A stretch of 64,000 bases of DNA from SZUA-309 sp965230005 (GCA_965230005.1 OZ245934.1:3782001-3846000), one strand, 5' to 3'; counted from the first letter of the stretch, positions 7,812 through 17,070 are shown. The notes: a model not told the origin generated them from the sequence alone. Program-made: numbers and translations.

Positions 7812-9428
7812 ATGACCGAAATCGCAGATGAAGGGGATGGCGCCGCCGGCGGGAATGCTCAGAAAACCAGTAAAAACACTGGTCCAGGCGATAATGCCGG
7901 AGCCGACATCGACCCCGCGGCCGACTACCCCGGTGCACCCTCAGACGACATCCTCGTACCCGAGTACGCGGAGGCCGACATGGCACCCGCGGCCGACTAC
8001 GATGATGGCCCGCCGGCCGATTACCTAGCGAACGCCACCCCTGATTTCGTGGCGACGTCGCCCGGCGCTACCAACGCGCTCAAGGTGCCGCCCCACTCGC
8101 TCGACGCTGAGCAGTCCGTGCTCGGTGGTCTCATGCTCGACAACGACGCCTGGTTCAACGTCGCCGAGGTCGTGCAGCCGCGGGACTTCTATCGCGGTCA
8201 GCACACCATCATCTTCGAAGCCATGACCGACCTGGCCGCCGAGGATCAACCGCTCGATGCGCTGACCGTGTCTGAGCGGCTCCAGGCCAAGGCCATGCTC
8301 GATAAGGCGGGCGGTATTGCCTATCTCGCGGAGCTCACGGAGTCGACGCCTGGCGCCTCGAACGTCGTCGCTTATGCGCAGATCGTCCGGGAGCTGTCGA
8401 CGCTCCGGCAGCTCATTGGTGCTGCCAACCGCATCGCCGAATCGGCCTTCGCCCGGGACGGCCGTCCGAGTGACGAACTCCTCGATCTCGCCGAGCAGGA
8501 AGTTTTCCGAATCTCCGAAGGCCAGCTGAAGGGCGGTGGCCCTGAGCCCGTGGTCCCGCTCCTGCATCGGGCTGTGGATAAGATCGAGATGCTGCGCGCG
8601 ACCCGCGGTGCCATTACCGGCGTCCCCACGGGCTTCGACGATCTCGACCGCATGACCACTGGTCTGCAGCCGGCGGACCTGGTCATCGTTGCCGGTCGCC
8701 CCTCCATGGGGAAAACCTCTTTCGCCATGAACATGGTGGAACACGCGGTCATGGAAACCGATGGCGCGGTGCTCGTGTTCAGCATGGAGATGCCTTCGGA
8801 CGCGCTGGTGCTCCGGATGCTTTCGTCGCTCGGGCGCATCGATCAGACCCGCATGCGCACCGGCGACATGCAGGGCGACGACTGGAACCGTTTCACCTCG
8901 GCGGTGAGCCAGCTGCGGGACAAGAAGCTCTTCATCGACGACACGGCCGCACTCACCCCCAACGAGCTCCGTACGCGGGCCCGGCGGGTCGCCCGGGAGG
9001 CCGGTTCCCTCGAGATGATCATGGTCGACTACCTGCAGCTCATGCGCGTGGCGGGCAAGGTCGAAAACCGCACCAACGAGATCGCGGAAATCTCCCGCTC
9101 GCTGAAGGCCATCGCCAAGGAGATGGGTTGCCCCGTCGTTGCGCTCTCGCAGCTGAACCGGAGCCTCGAAAGCCGCACGGACCGGCGACCGGTGATGTCC
9201 GACCTTCGGGAATCCGGCGGCATCGAGCAGGATGCGGACCTGATCCTCTTCATCTACCGGGATGAGGTTTACAACGAAGACTCTCCCGATAAAGGCACCG
9301 CGGAAATCATCATCGGCAAACAGCGGAACGGTCCGATCGGCAGGGTGCGGCTGTCTTTCATAGGCAACCTCACGAAATTCGAGAATCTTGCCCCCGAGCG
9401 CTACCAGGACTTTGCCCCCTTTGAATGA
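7812..9428 (+). CDS. dnaB: Replicative DNA helicase DnaB with an acidic N-terminal extension
   Basis: 538 residues; typical DnaB is about 450-470. The canonical protein begins near residue 92 (KVPPHSLDAEQSVLGGLMLD). Before it lies an extension of about 90 residues rich in Asp, Ala, Pro and Gly with three copies of a PAADY-like motif. The helicase domain has Walker A (GRPSMGKTSFAMN, about residue 294), Walker B (MIMVDYLQLM) and the arginine-finger region (GKQRNGP). It unwinds DNA at the replication fork as a hexamer. The extension start is an ATG at 7812; no clear ribosome binding site is present, and an internal start near the canonical N-terminus cannot be excluded. Confidence 0.93.
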   Translation: MTEIADEGDGAAGGNAQKTSKNTGPGDNAGADIDPAADYPGAPSDDILVPEYAEADMAPAADYDDGPPADYLANATPDFVATSPGATNALKVPPHSLDAEQSVLGGLMLDNDAWFNVAEVVQPRDFYRGQHTIIFEAMTDLAAEDQPLDALTVSERLQAKAMLDKAGGIAYLAELTESTPGASNVVAYAQIVRELSTLRQLIGAANRIAESAFARDGRPSDELLDLAEQEVFRISEGQLKGGGPEPVVPLLHRAVDKIEMLRATRGAITGVPTGFDDLDRMTTGLQPADLVIVAGRPSMGKTSFAMNMVEHAVMETDGAVLVFSMEMPSDALVLRMLSSLGRIDQTRMRTGDMQGDDWNRFTSAVSQLRDKKLFIDDTAALTPNELRTRARRVAREAGSLEMIMVDYLQLMRVAGKVENRTNEIAEISRSLKAIAKEMGCPVVALSQLNRSLESRTDRRPVMSDLRESGGIEQDADLILFIYRDEVYNEDSPDKGTAEIIIGKQRNGPIGRVRLSFIGNLTKFENLAPERYQDFAPFE

Positions 9429-9546
9429 TCCCCGGCGCCAGGCCTGGAGGAAGCCGTACATCCCATTCGACGACACCGAGGGCACCCGGGCGTTGCAACC
9501 GCAGAGGGTCGAAGGACCCCTGAGGCACCGAGGACTCACCTAGGCC

Positions 9547-10911
9547 ATGGCCAAAGCGAAGACCAAAAAGGCGTTTGTCTGCACAGAATGCGGCGCCGAC
9601 TATCCCAAGTGGCAGGGCCAGTGCCTGTCCTGCCACGAATGGAACACGCTCTCGGAAGTGAACATCGGCCCGGTACCAGAGCCACGCGTCGGCTACGCCG
9701 GCACCCGCTCGGAAGTAAAGCGCCTGGCGGAAGTGGCCGCCGAGGAAGCCCCGCGCATCGTCACTGGTTTCGGCGAGCTCGATCGGGTGCTGGGTGGGGG
9801 CCTGGTGCCTGGTTCCGTTGTGCTCATCGGCGGCGACCCCGGCGCCGGGAAGTCGACGCTGCTGCTGCAGATGTGTTGCCAGCTCGCCGAGCAGGTGGAA
9901 ACGCTGTATGTGACCGGCGAGGAATCCCTGCAGCAGCTGGCGCTTCGTGCGTCACGGCTGGCCCTGCCCATGGAGCGGCTTCAGGTGGCCTCAGAAACGC
10001 GAGCGGAAGCCGTCGCGGGGCTGATCGATCAGAGTCGGCCGAAGATCGTCATCCTCGACTCCATCCAGGTCATGCAGCTCGAGGCCGTGGACTCGACGCC
10101 CGGCAGCGTCACCCAGGTTCGGGAGACGGCCGCTTTCTTCACGCGTCTCGCCAAGCAGACGGGCACGGTCATCGTTCTCGTCGGCCACGTGACCAAGGAG
10201 GGCAACCTCGCCGGACCGAAAGTCCTCGAGCACATGATCGACTGCTTCATGATGCTCGATTCTCCCGCTGGCAGCCGCTATCGAACACTCCGCGGTGTGA
10301 AGAACCGCTTCGGCGCCATCAACGAGCTCGGCGTTTTCGCCATGACCGATCAGGGCATGAAGGAAGTGGCGAATCCTTCAGCCATCTTCCTGAGTCGCGG
10401 CGATCTCCACTCACCGGGCAGCGTCGTTACGGTGACCTGGGAGGGCACCCGACCCCTCCTCGTGGAGCTTCAGGCCCTTGTCGATCAGAGCCAGGGAGGG
10501 TACCCGAAGCGCATCGCCGTGGGCCTCGACCAGCAACGTCTCGCCATGCACCTGGCCGTCCTGCACCGGCACTGCGGCGTGACCCTTGCGGATCAGGATG
10601 TGTTCGCCAACGTCGTTGGCGGTGTGCGCATTACAGAAACGGGCGGCGATCTCTCGGTGCTGCTGGCGGTGCTCTCATCCTTTCGCAACCGCGCCTTACC
10701 GAAGGAACTCATCGTCTTCGGCGAGCTCGGCCTCACGGGCGAAGTGCGACCAGTTGCGAACGGGGAGCAGCGCTTGTCAGAAGCCGCGAAGCATGGCTTC
10801 CGTCAGGCTATTGTTCCTTACGCGAATCGACCGAAGAAGACGCAGGAAGGCATGGTGGTGCATGGCGTGAAGAGTCTGCGCGCAGCACTGGATGTCATCG
10901 ACAAGGTTTAG
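9547..10911 (+). CDS. radA: DNA repair protein RadA (Sms)
   Basis: 454 residues, full length. Domains in order: a C4 zinc finger (CTECGADYPKWQGQCLSC, residues 11-28), a RecA-like ATPase with Walker A GGDPGAGKST (about residue 96), the RadA-specific KNRFG motif (about 250) and a C-terminal Lon-protease-like domain (from about 290). It is a DnaB-type motor that promotes branch migration in recombinational repair. The usual alr gene between dnaB and radA is absent here; 118 bases with no gene separate them. Confidence 0.96.
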   Translation: MAKAKTKKAFVCTECGADYPKWQGQCLSCHEWNTLSEVNIGPVPEPRVGYAGTRSEVKRLAEVAAEEAPRIVTGFGELDRVLGGGLVPGSVVLIGGDPGAGKSTLLLQMCCQLAEQVETLYVTGEESLQQLALRASRLALPMERLQVASETRAEAVAGLIDQSRPKIVILDSIQVMQLEAVDSTPGSVTQVRETAAFFTRLAKQTGTVIVLVGHVTKEGNLAGPKVLEHMIDCFMMLDSPAGSRYRTLRGVKNRFGAINELGVFAMTDQGMKEVANPSAIFLSRGDLHSPGSVVTVTWEGTRPLLVELQALVDQSQGGYPKRIAVGLDQQRLAMHLAVLHRHCGVTLADQDVFANVVGGVRITETGGDLSVLLAVLSSFRNRALPKELIVFGELGLTGEVRPVANGEQRLSEAAKHGFRQAIVPYANRPKKTQEGMVVHGVKSLRAALDVIDKV

Positions 10912-10936
10912 CAGCCAACGTGGTTTCCGTGGTCTC

Positions 10937-11089
10937 GGAGCTGGGACCTAAGTTTCCGGGACGCTCGAGACGTCCGTGTGCGCAAGGTCGCGGCGGGCTG
11001 TTCGCAGCGCGAACAGCTAAACAACTCGGCTCCGCCGAGTTGTCGCCGTCCCTGGCCGCAGACCGCGCTGAAACTTAGGTCCCAGCTCC
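10937..11089. repeat. Structured intergenic repeat, copy 1
   Basis: Outer arms are a perfect 20-bp inverted repeat at 10937-10956 and 11070-11089 (contains GAGCTGGGACCTAAGTTTC). The core between them starts GGGACGCTCGAGACGTCC, contains two further hairpins (CTGTTCGC/GCGAACAG and AACTCGGC/GCCGAGTT joined by TAAAC) and ends TGGCCGCAGACCGC. The core is nearly identical to that of copy 2 at 12910-13056, whereas the outer arms are unrelated. It fills the gap between radA and ettA (convergent). Confidence 0.85.
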
Positions 11090-11133
11090 AAGCCCTCGAT
11101 AACCTTCCACGGCTAAGCTTTAACCGCTGACCG

Positions 11134-12813
11134 CTACCGACTGATCGGCTTGTAGCGAACGCGCTGCGGCGTCGTGTCTATACCTGCGTCGGCCAGACGC
11201 TTCTTGTGGTCAGCTTCGTAGTCCGAGAAGTTGCCGGCAAACCATTCCACGTGTGAGTCGCCCTCGAATGCGAGGATGTGCGTGGCGATGCGATCGAGGA
11301 ACCAGCGGTCGTGGGAGATTACAAGGACGGTGCCCGGGAAATTGAGGAGCGCTTCTTCCAGGGCGCGGAGCGTTTCCACATCGAGGTCGTTAGTGGGCTC
11401 ATCGAGAAGCAGCACGTTGGCTCCACGCTTCAACAGCTTGGCGAGATGCACGCGATTCCGTTCCCCGCCGGAGAGGTCGCCGACACGCTTCTGCTGATCG
11501 GAGCCCTTGAAATTGAATCGGCCCACGTAGGCTCGGGACGGAATCTCGTACTTGCCTATGCGGATGATGTCCTGCTCGTCCGAGACTTCTTCCCAGACGG
11601 TTTTTTCGCCCGCCAGTGAATCGCGGCTCTGATCCACGTAGCCCATGTCCACGGTATCGCCGAGTTCCACCTTACCTTCATCCGGCGTTTCGTTGCCCGT
11701 GAGCATCTTGAAGAAGGTGGACTTACCGGCACCGTTACCGCCGATGATGCCGACAATCGCCCCTTGCGGAATGCTGCAGTCGAGATCGTCGATCAGGAGC
11801 CGGTCGCCGAAGCCCTTGCTCACGTGCTCTACCTCGATCACCTTCTCGCCGAGGCGCTCGCCGGGCGGTATGTAGAGCTCTGCGGTCTCCATGCGCTCCT
11901 GGGTTTCCCGGCTCATGAGGTCCTCGAAGCGCTGCAGGCGGGCCTTGCTCTTTGCCTGGCGCGCCTTCGGATTCGAGCGCACCCAGTCGAGCTCGGACTT
12001 GATGGCCCGCTGTCGGGCCTGTTCCTGACTGGCTTCGTGCTCGAGGCGTTTTTCCTTGTTCTCGAGCCAGGCCGAATAGTTGCCTTCGAAGGGAATGCCG
12101 CGGCCTCGGTCGAGTTCGAGAATCCATCCGGCGACGTTGTCGAGGAAATACCGGTCGTGAGTGACCGCTACCACCGTGCCGGTGTAGTTGGCGAGAAACT
12201 GCTCCAGCCAGGCGACGGACTCCGCATCCAGATGGTTGGTCGGTTCATCCAGGAGCAGCATGTCGGGCTTCGACAGCAGCAGTTTGCAGAGCGCGACCCG
12301 GCGCCGCTCGCCCCCGGAGAGTTTCGATACATCCGCATCCCAGGGCGGCAGGCGCAGGGCGTCAGCGGCGATCTCCAGAGTCCTGTCCACGTCCCAGCCG
12401 TCGGCGGCGTCGATTTTCGTCTGCAACTCGCCCTGCTGCTCCAGCAACTCGTTCATTTCCTCGTCGCTCATGGGCTCGGCGAACTTGTCGGCGATGGCGT
12501 TGTAGTCGTTGATCCAGGTCATGAGCTCGCCGAGACCTTCCTCGACGTTGCCCCGGACATCCTTGGACTCGTCGAGCTGCGGCTCCTGTGGCAGATAGCC
12601 GACGTTGATGTCCTTCTGCGGCCGGGCCTCGCCTTCGAACTCCTTGTCTACACCCGCCATGATTCTGAGCAGGCTCGACTTACCGGCGCCGTTCAGACCC
12701 AGCACACCGATCTTGGCGCCGGGGAAGAAGGACAGGTTGATGTTCTCGAGGATGACCCGCTTGGGTGGCACCGTTTTGGTGACGCCCTGCATGGTGTAGA
12801 CGTACTGAGCCAT
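11134..12813 (-). CDS. ettA: Energy-dependent translational throttle protein EttA (ABC-F ATPase)
   Basis: 559 residues, the normal EttA length. Two ABC ATPase domains: the first with Walker A GLNGAGKSS (about residue 40) and signature LSGGE (about 165), the second with GGNGAGKST (about 355) and LSGGE (about 445). Between residues about 95 and 140 is the arm insertion, and at about 245-285 the basic linker (P-site tRNA interaction motif, with SNPKARQAKSKARL). No membrane segments. EttA sits in the ribosomal E site and gates the first peptide bond according to ATP/ADP. Structured repeats lie on both sides of the gene. Confidence 0.95.
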   Translation of the reverse strand: MAQYVYTMQGVTKTVPPKRVILENINLSFFPGAKIGVLGLNGAGKSSLLRIMAGVDKEFEGEARPQKDINVGYLPQEPQLDESKDVRGNVEEGLGELMTWINDYNAIADKFAEPMSDEEMNELLEQQGELQTKIDAADGWDVDRTLEIAADALRLPPWDADVSKLSGGERRRVALCKLLLSKPDMLLLDEPTNHLDAESVAWLEQFLANYTGTVVAVTHDRYFLDNVAGWILELDRGRGIPFEGNYSAWLENKEKRLEHEASQEQARQRAIKSELDWVRSNPKARQAKSKARLQRFEDLMSRETQERMETAELYIPPGERLGEKVIEVEHVSKGFGDRLLIDDLDCSIPQGAIVGIIGGNGAGKSTFFKMLTGNETPDEGKVELGDTVDMGYVDQSRDSLAGEKTVWEEVSDEQDIIRIGKYEIPSRAYVGRFNFKGSDQQKRVGDLSGGERNRVHLAKLLKRGANVLLLDEPTNDLDVETLRALEEALLNFPGTVLVISHDRWFLDRIATHILAFEGDSHVEWFAGNFSDYEADHKKRLADAGIDTTPQRVRYKPISR

Positions 12814-12909
12814 GGTTTCGTTTGCTGGATTTCGGGACGGGGCACACTAACAGAATGGCTGGGGCGTTCAATTAGCGCTCTTGGGAGAGGGTTTCACGCA
12901 TCGGCTGCC

Positions 12910-13056
12910 CTGCGGGCGTCTTTGGCGGGGACGCTCAAGACGTCCCTGTGCGCTCGGTCGCTGCGGGCTGTTCGCATCGCGAACAGCTAAACAACTCGGC
13001 TCTGCCGAGTTGTCGCCGTCCGTGGCCGCAGACCGCCCCGCCAAAGACGCCCGCAG
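12910..13056. repeat. Structured intergenic repeat, copy 2
   Basis: Outer arms form a perfect 21-bp inverted repeat at 12910-12930 and 13036-13056 (CTGCGGGCGTCTTTGGCG and its complement). The core matches copy 1 nearly base for base, including both inner hairpins CTGTTCGC/GCGAACAG and AACTCGGC/GCCGAGTT, but the outer stem has no similarity to that of copy 1. Located upstream of ettA. Confidence 0.85.
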
Positions 13057-13142
13057 ACCATCCGCTGCCTCGATCGCTTCCCTGAATTCACAATTGAGCC
13101 ACTCAGGTCGATGGAACGTGATCCAGGATTCGTCGACGCTCC

Positions 13143-13200
<58 letters not shown>

Positions 13201-13429
13201 TGGAACACCTGCCCGTAACAACGCACGCGTTGCTTGGCGTCGGCCCTCGCCCGTTGCTTACACCACTGACCTGCGCTCATCCCCCAAGGCCCCGCTCTCC
13301 GAGTAGCGGTCGCTCACTCGAGGTCAATCCCATACCCTGTCAGACGATCCTTCAGCCTGAATCCACCCCGCATCGCGAAAACATCTGACCTTGAAACCAC
13401 CAATATCCGGGTGCTGCCGAGGGCTCGGT

Positions 13430-13529
13430 GGAGGGGCTAGGGCATTTCGGGGCGGTCTGCGGCCATGGATGGCCGCAGCCCGAGCGCACAGGGATGTCTC
13501 GAGCGTCCCCGAAGTGCCCTAGCCCCTCC
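13430..13529. repeat. Structured intergenic repeat, copy 3 (short form, opposite orientation)
   Basis: Outer arms at 13430-13452 and 13507-13529 pair over 23 positions; the only difference from perfect is a T opposite G, which still pairs in RNA. Read on the minus strand, the core begins GGGGACGCTCGAGACATCCC and ends TGGCCGCAGACCGCCC, as in copies 1 and 2, but the two inner hairpins are missing and replaced by a GCGGCCAT/ATGGCCGC stem. Beyond the arms, an imperfect pairing continues outward to TCTGACCTTGA (13384) and TCAAGGTCAGA (13568). Confidence 0.75.
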
Positions 13530-13596
13530 GGCGAGACCTCGGAATCCCCACGGAAATCCAGTGATTCTCAAGGTCAGACTGAATCCCTTTCGTTTA

Positions 13597-13611
13597 GGGA
13601 TGACTCATCCC
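13597..13611. promoter_or_regulatory. Palindrome in front of glyA, possible operator
   Basis: GGGATGACTCATCCC is a perfect 15-base palindrome seven bases before a TAGAAT (13618-13623) that could serve as a -10 box for glyA. No convincing -35 is present at 17 bases. The palindrome does not match the PurR or MetR consensus known for E. coli glyA. Regulatory function is inference. Confidence 0.3.
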
Positions 13612-13662
13612 CTGAGGTAGAATGCCGCCCTTCGAAACCACCAAGACGACGGCCCCGATCGA

Positions 13663-14928
13663 ATGTTTACCACCGACCAGACCATCGCCAGCTTCGATGC
13701 CGAAATTGCCGCTGCCATCGGCGAGGAAGACCGCCGCCAGGAAGAGCACATCGAGCTGATTGCCTCGGAAAACTATGCAAGCCCCAGGGTCATGGAGGCC
13801 CAGGGCAGCGTGCTGACCAATAAGTACGCCGAGGGCTACCCGCATAAGCGCTATTACGGCGGCTGTGAGTACGTCGATCAGGTGGAGGTGCTGGCCATCG
13901 AGCGGGTAAAGGCCCTGTTCGGCGCCGACTATGCGAATGTGCAGCCCCACTCGGGCTCCCAGGCCAATGCGGCCGTCTACCTGGCCCTCCTCGAGCCGGG
14001 AGATACGATCCTCGGCATGAGCCTCGACGCGGGCGGTCATCTGACGCACGGCGCCGCGCCGAACTTCTCCGGCAAGACCTACCACGCGGTGCAGTACGGC
14101 CTGAACAACGACACCGGCGAGGTCGACTACGACGAGATCGCCGCGCTTGCCAGGGAACATCAGCCGAAGATGCTGATCGGCGGCTTTTCCGCCTACTCCC
14201 GGCAGCTCGACTGGCAGAAATTCCGGGACATCGCCGATTCCGTGGGCGCTTACCTCGTGGTAGACATGGCCCACGTCGCAGGCCTCGTGGCCGCCGGCCT
14301 CTATCCGAGCCCGGTGCCCATTGCCGACGTCACCACCTCCACCACACACAAGACCCTGCGCGGCCCCCGCGGCGGCATCATCCTGGCGAAGTCCAATCCC
14401 GACATCGAAAAGAAGCTCAACTCGGCCCTCTTCCCGGGATCCCAGGGTGGGCCGCTCATGCACGTGATTGCGGCCAAGGCCGTGTGCTTCAAGGAGGCTT
14501 CGGAGCCGGCCTTCGTCGACTATCAGAAGCAGGTGATCGCGAACGCGCAGACCATGGCCACGGGCTTCCAGTCCCGGGGCTACAACGTCGTCTCCGGCGG
14601 CACGGATAACCACCTGTTCCTGCTCGACCTCATCGACAAGGACATCACCGGCAAAGCCGCCGACGCGGCCCTCGGCCGGGCTAATATCACCGTCAACAAG
14701 AACGCGGTGCCGAACGATCCGCGCTCACCCTTCGTGACGAGCGGCCTGCGCATCGGCACACCGGCGGTGACGACCCGCGGCTTCAAGGAAACGGAGTGCG
14801 CCACGCTCACGGAATGGATGTGCGACGTCCTCGACGATATCGAGAACGACAACATGGTCACTTCCGTGCAGCAGAAGGTGAAGAAGCTCTGCGCCGACTT
14901 CCCCGTCTACCAGGCCAACGCTGCCTGA
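13663..14928 (+). CDS. glyA: Serine hydroxymethyltransferase
   Basis: 421 residues, full length. PLP-dependent enzyme that interconverts serine and glycine while loading tetrahydrofolate with a one-carbon unit. Visible family motifs are EEHIELIASENYASPRVMEA near the start, YYGGCEYVDQVE, and the cofactor lysine in TTSTTHKTLRGPRGG (about residue 228). It heads the run glyA-nrdR-ribD-nusB-thiL-pgpA, all on the plus strand with short gaps or overlaps, a gene order common in gammaproteobacteria. The start ATG follows a weak purine-rich stretch. Confidence 0.96.
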   Translation: MFTTDQTIASFDAEIAAAIGEEDRRQEEHIELIASENYASPRVMEAQGSVLTNKYAEGYPHKRYYGGCEYVDQVEVLAIERVKALFGADYANVQPHSGSQANAAVYLALLEPGDTILGMSLDAGGHLTHGAAPNFSGKTYHAVQYGLNNDTGEVDYDEIAALAREHQPKMLIGGFSAYSRQLDWQKFRDIADSVGAYLVVDMAHVAGLVAAGLYPSPVPIADVTTSTTHKTLRGPRGGIILAKSNPDIEKKLNSALFPGSQGGPLMHVIAAKAVCFKEASEPAFVDYQKQVIANAQTMATGFQSRGYNVVSGGTDNHLFLLDLIDKDITGKAADAALGRANITVNKNAVPNDPRSPFVTSGLRIGTPAVTTRGFKETECATLTEWMCDVLDDIENDNMVTSVQQKVKKLCADFPVYQANAA

Positions 14929-14953
14929 TTGAGGCAGCGCGAGGCGCCGGCTC

Positions 14954-15448
14954 ATGCACTGTCCTTTCTGCGGCGCTGACGACACCAAAGTGATCGACTC
15001 CCGGCTTGTTGCCGAGGGCGATTCCGTGCGCCGGCGCCGCGAATGCCAGACCTGCGGGGAACGGTTCACCACCTTCGAGACCGCCGAACTCGTGATGCCG
15101 CGCGTGGTAAAGAGTGACGGCACCCGGGAGCCGTTCAACGAGGAGAAGCTGCGCCGGGGTCTGACCCGTGCACTGGAAAAGCGCCCGGTTTCCATCGAAG
15201 ACATCGAGTCAGCCCTGAACCACATCATGCATCGGCTCCGCTCGACCGGGGAGCGGGAGCTGCCGTCCCGGGCCGTCGGCGAAGAGGTGATGCAGGAACT
15301 CCGAAAGATCGACGGTGTGGCTTACGTGCGCTTTGCCTCGGTGTACCGCGATTTTCAGGACGTGAGTGAGTTCCAGGACGAGATCCGCAAGCTCAAAGCC
15401 GCCGCACGAACGGAAAGCGATTCAGCCCCCTCGAACGGCGACGCCTGA
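14954..15448 (+). CDS. nrdR: Transcriptional repressor NrdR
   Basis: 164 residues. N-terminal zinc ribbon with CPFCGADDTKVIDSR and RRRECQTCGERFTTFE, then an ATP-cone domain (residues about 49-139) that senses ATP/dATP. NrdR represses ribonucleotide reductase genes. The stop codon overlaps the ribD start by one base (TGATG), so the two are likely translated together. The last 20 residues are a variable acidic tail. Confidence 0.96.
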   Translation: MHCPFCGADDTKVIDSRLVAEGDSVRRRRECQTCGERFTTFETAELVMPRVVKSDGTREPFNEEKLRRGLTRALEKRPVSIEDIESALNHIMHRLRSTGERELPSRAVGEEVMQELRKIDGVAYVRFASVYRDFQDVSEFQDEIRKLKAAARTESDSAPSNGDA

Positions 15449-16560
15449 TGACGGACTCCGACGGACTCTTTCTCCGCGCCGCTCTGGCGCTGGCCGAAAC
15501 CGGCTGGATCCAGACCACCCCTAATCCAAGTGTTGGCTGCCTTATCGTCAAAGACGGCGCCGTCCTCGGGCGAGGCTGGACGGGCCGGCCCGGCGAAGGG
15601 CATGCGGAGGTGAACGCGCTCGCAGATGCCCTGGCCCGCACCGACGCACAGACGGTCCGGGGCGCGACCGCCTACGTGAGTCTCGAACCCTGCGCCTTTC
15701 ATGGGCGAACGCCGCCATGCACTCAGGCGCTGATCGATGCGGGCGTCGCCCGGGTGGTCGGTGCCTTGACGGATCCGCACCCGCAGGTTGCAGGCAGTGG
15801 CTACGATCAGCTCGAAGCGGCTGGAATCAGCGTCGAGCGGGCCGAGCTCCCGGAAGCCCGCACCATGGTCGAGGGATTCCTGTCGCGGGTGCTTACAGGT
15901 CGCCCCCGAGTCCGGATCAAGATTGCGGCGTCCCTCGATGGGCGCACCGCCATGGCCAGTGGTGAAAGCCAATGGGTCACTGGACAGGCCGCCCGAGCCG
16001 ACGTGCAGGGCCTTCGGGCCAGGAGCTGCGCGATCGTCACCGGTTCCCAGACCGTACGCCTGGATGACCCGGCGCTGACCGTTCGCCATCCGGCCTACCG
16101 CTACCGGAACGAGATCCGCCAGCCTTTGAGAGTCGTGCTCGACAGCAATGCGAGTCTCCCTGGGGACGCCAAGGTGTTTGGAGAGCCGGGTGAGGCCCTC
16201 GTGGTGCACAGCACGGGAACGCCCGGCCATGATCGTGCTGAATTCCTCAGCCTGCCCGCGGCACCTGCGGGTGGCATCGACCTCGCGGTGCTGCTAGACG
16301 CTCTGGGAGAGCGTGGCTGCAATGAAGTGCTGGTCGAAACGGGCCCAACGCTGGCCGGCGCCTTTCTCGAAGCCGGTCTCTGGGATGAGCTCGTTGTCTA
16401 CCTGGCGCCGAAGCTCCTTGGCAGCGATGCCCGCCCGCTCGCCAGGTTGCCGATCGCGCGCATGATTGATGCGATTGAGGCTAAAATCGCGGACCGCGCG
16501 GCGCTGGGGGATGACATCCGCCTCCGGCTCATCCCGGCAGCGGCGTCACCGTCGAGCTGA
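15448..16560 (+). CDS. ribD: Bifunctional riboflavin biosynthesis deaminase/reductase RibD
   Basis: 370 residues. The N-terminal deaminase domain has the zinc site HAEVNAL (about residue 51) and PCAFHGRTPPC (about 82-92), and begins with the usual TxPNPSVGC motif (QTTPNPSVGCLIVKDG). The C-terminal reductase domain starts near residue 150 (RIKIAASLDGRTA). It carries out the second and third steps of riboflavin synthesis from GTP. In many gammaproteobacteria ribE, ribBA and ribH follow before nusB; here nusB follows after 54 bases, so these genes must be elsewhere. Confidence 0.95.
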   Translation: MTDSDGLFLRAALALAETGWIQTTPNPSVGCLIVKDGAVLGRGWTGRPGEGHAEVNALADALARTDAQTVRGATAYVSLEPCAFHGRTPPCTQALIDAGVARVVGALTDPHPQVAGSGYDQLEAAGISVERAELPEARTMVEGFLSRVLTGRPRVRIKIAASLDGRTAMASGESQWVTGQAARADVQGLRARSCAIVTGSQTVRLDDPALTVRHPAYRYRNEIRQPLRVVLDSNASLPGDAKVFGEPGEALVVHSTGTPGHDRAEFLSLPAAPAGGIDLAVLLDALGERGCNEVLVETGPTLAGAFLEAGLWDELVVYLAPKLLGSDARPLARLPIARMIDAIEAKIADRAALGDDIRLRLIPAAASPSS

Positions 16561-16614
16561 AGGTGTGTTTCCTGCCGGCGCGGGGTGCGGATTTTCTCGA
16601 GGTAGGTAACGGCA

Positions 16615-17070
16615 GTGAGTGAGGCGGCTAAAACAGGAAAGTGGGCCCGGCGCAAAGCCCGGCGTGCGCTGGTGCAGGCCGTCTATCAGTGGCAGATGGC
16701 GGGCGGTGCGACGGCTGAAATCGAAGCCGAATATCGGAGCAACGGCTCCCTCGACAAAGCCGATGCGGATTTCTTTCAGGAGCTGCTCAGGGGTGTCCTG
16801 CTGAACACCGGTGACGTTGATGCGCTCCTCGCACCTGCCCTAGATCGTACCCTGCCGGAGCTCGACAACGTCGAACGGGCGGCGCTTCGCCTTGCGGCCC
16901 GGGAGCTTGCGACCCGTGAGGACATTCCCTATCGGGTGGTGATCGATGAATACGTGGAACTCACCAAGCTGTTCGGCGCTGAAGACGGTCACAAGTTCGT
17001 GAACGCCGTGCTGGACAAGCTCGCCGCCTCCCTGCGCCCGGTGGAAGTTGCGGCCCGTGAACGAGTTTGA
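16615..17070 (+). CDS. nusB: Transcription antitermination protein NusB
   Basis: 151 residues, all-helical NusB family. The N-terminal motif ARRKARRALVQAVYQWQ and the C-terminal segment IPYRVVIDEYVELTKLFG, followed by KFVNAVLDKLA, are diagnostic. With NusE (S10) it forms the rRNA antitermination complex. Start is GTG at 16615, preceded by AGGTAGGTAA. The 3' end overlaps thiL by 14 bases. Confidence 0.95.
   Translation: MSEAAKTGKWARRKARRALVQAVYQWQMAGGATAEIEAEYRSNGSLDKADADFFQELLRGVLLNTGDVDALLAPALDRTLPELDNVERAALRLAARELATREDIPYRVVIDEYVELTKLFGAEDGHKFVNAVLDKLAASLRPVEVAARERV

Noticed and set aside
8025..9539. 504-codon open frame opposite dnaB
   Set aside because: It is antisense to a certain gene. 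High G+C DNA with regular codon bias leaves long antisense frames open; no family pattern is visible.
9588..11078. 496-codon open frame in another frame of radA
   Set aside because: Arg/Gly-rich shadow translation; RadA in the correct frame has all family motifs.
11764..12990. 408-codon open frame opposite ettA
   Set aside because: Antisense to a well-supported ABC-F gene; no motif.
13594..14613. 339-codon frame opposite glyA
   Set aside because: Antisense to glyA; no support.
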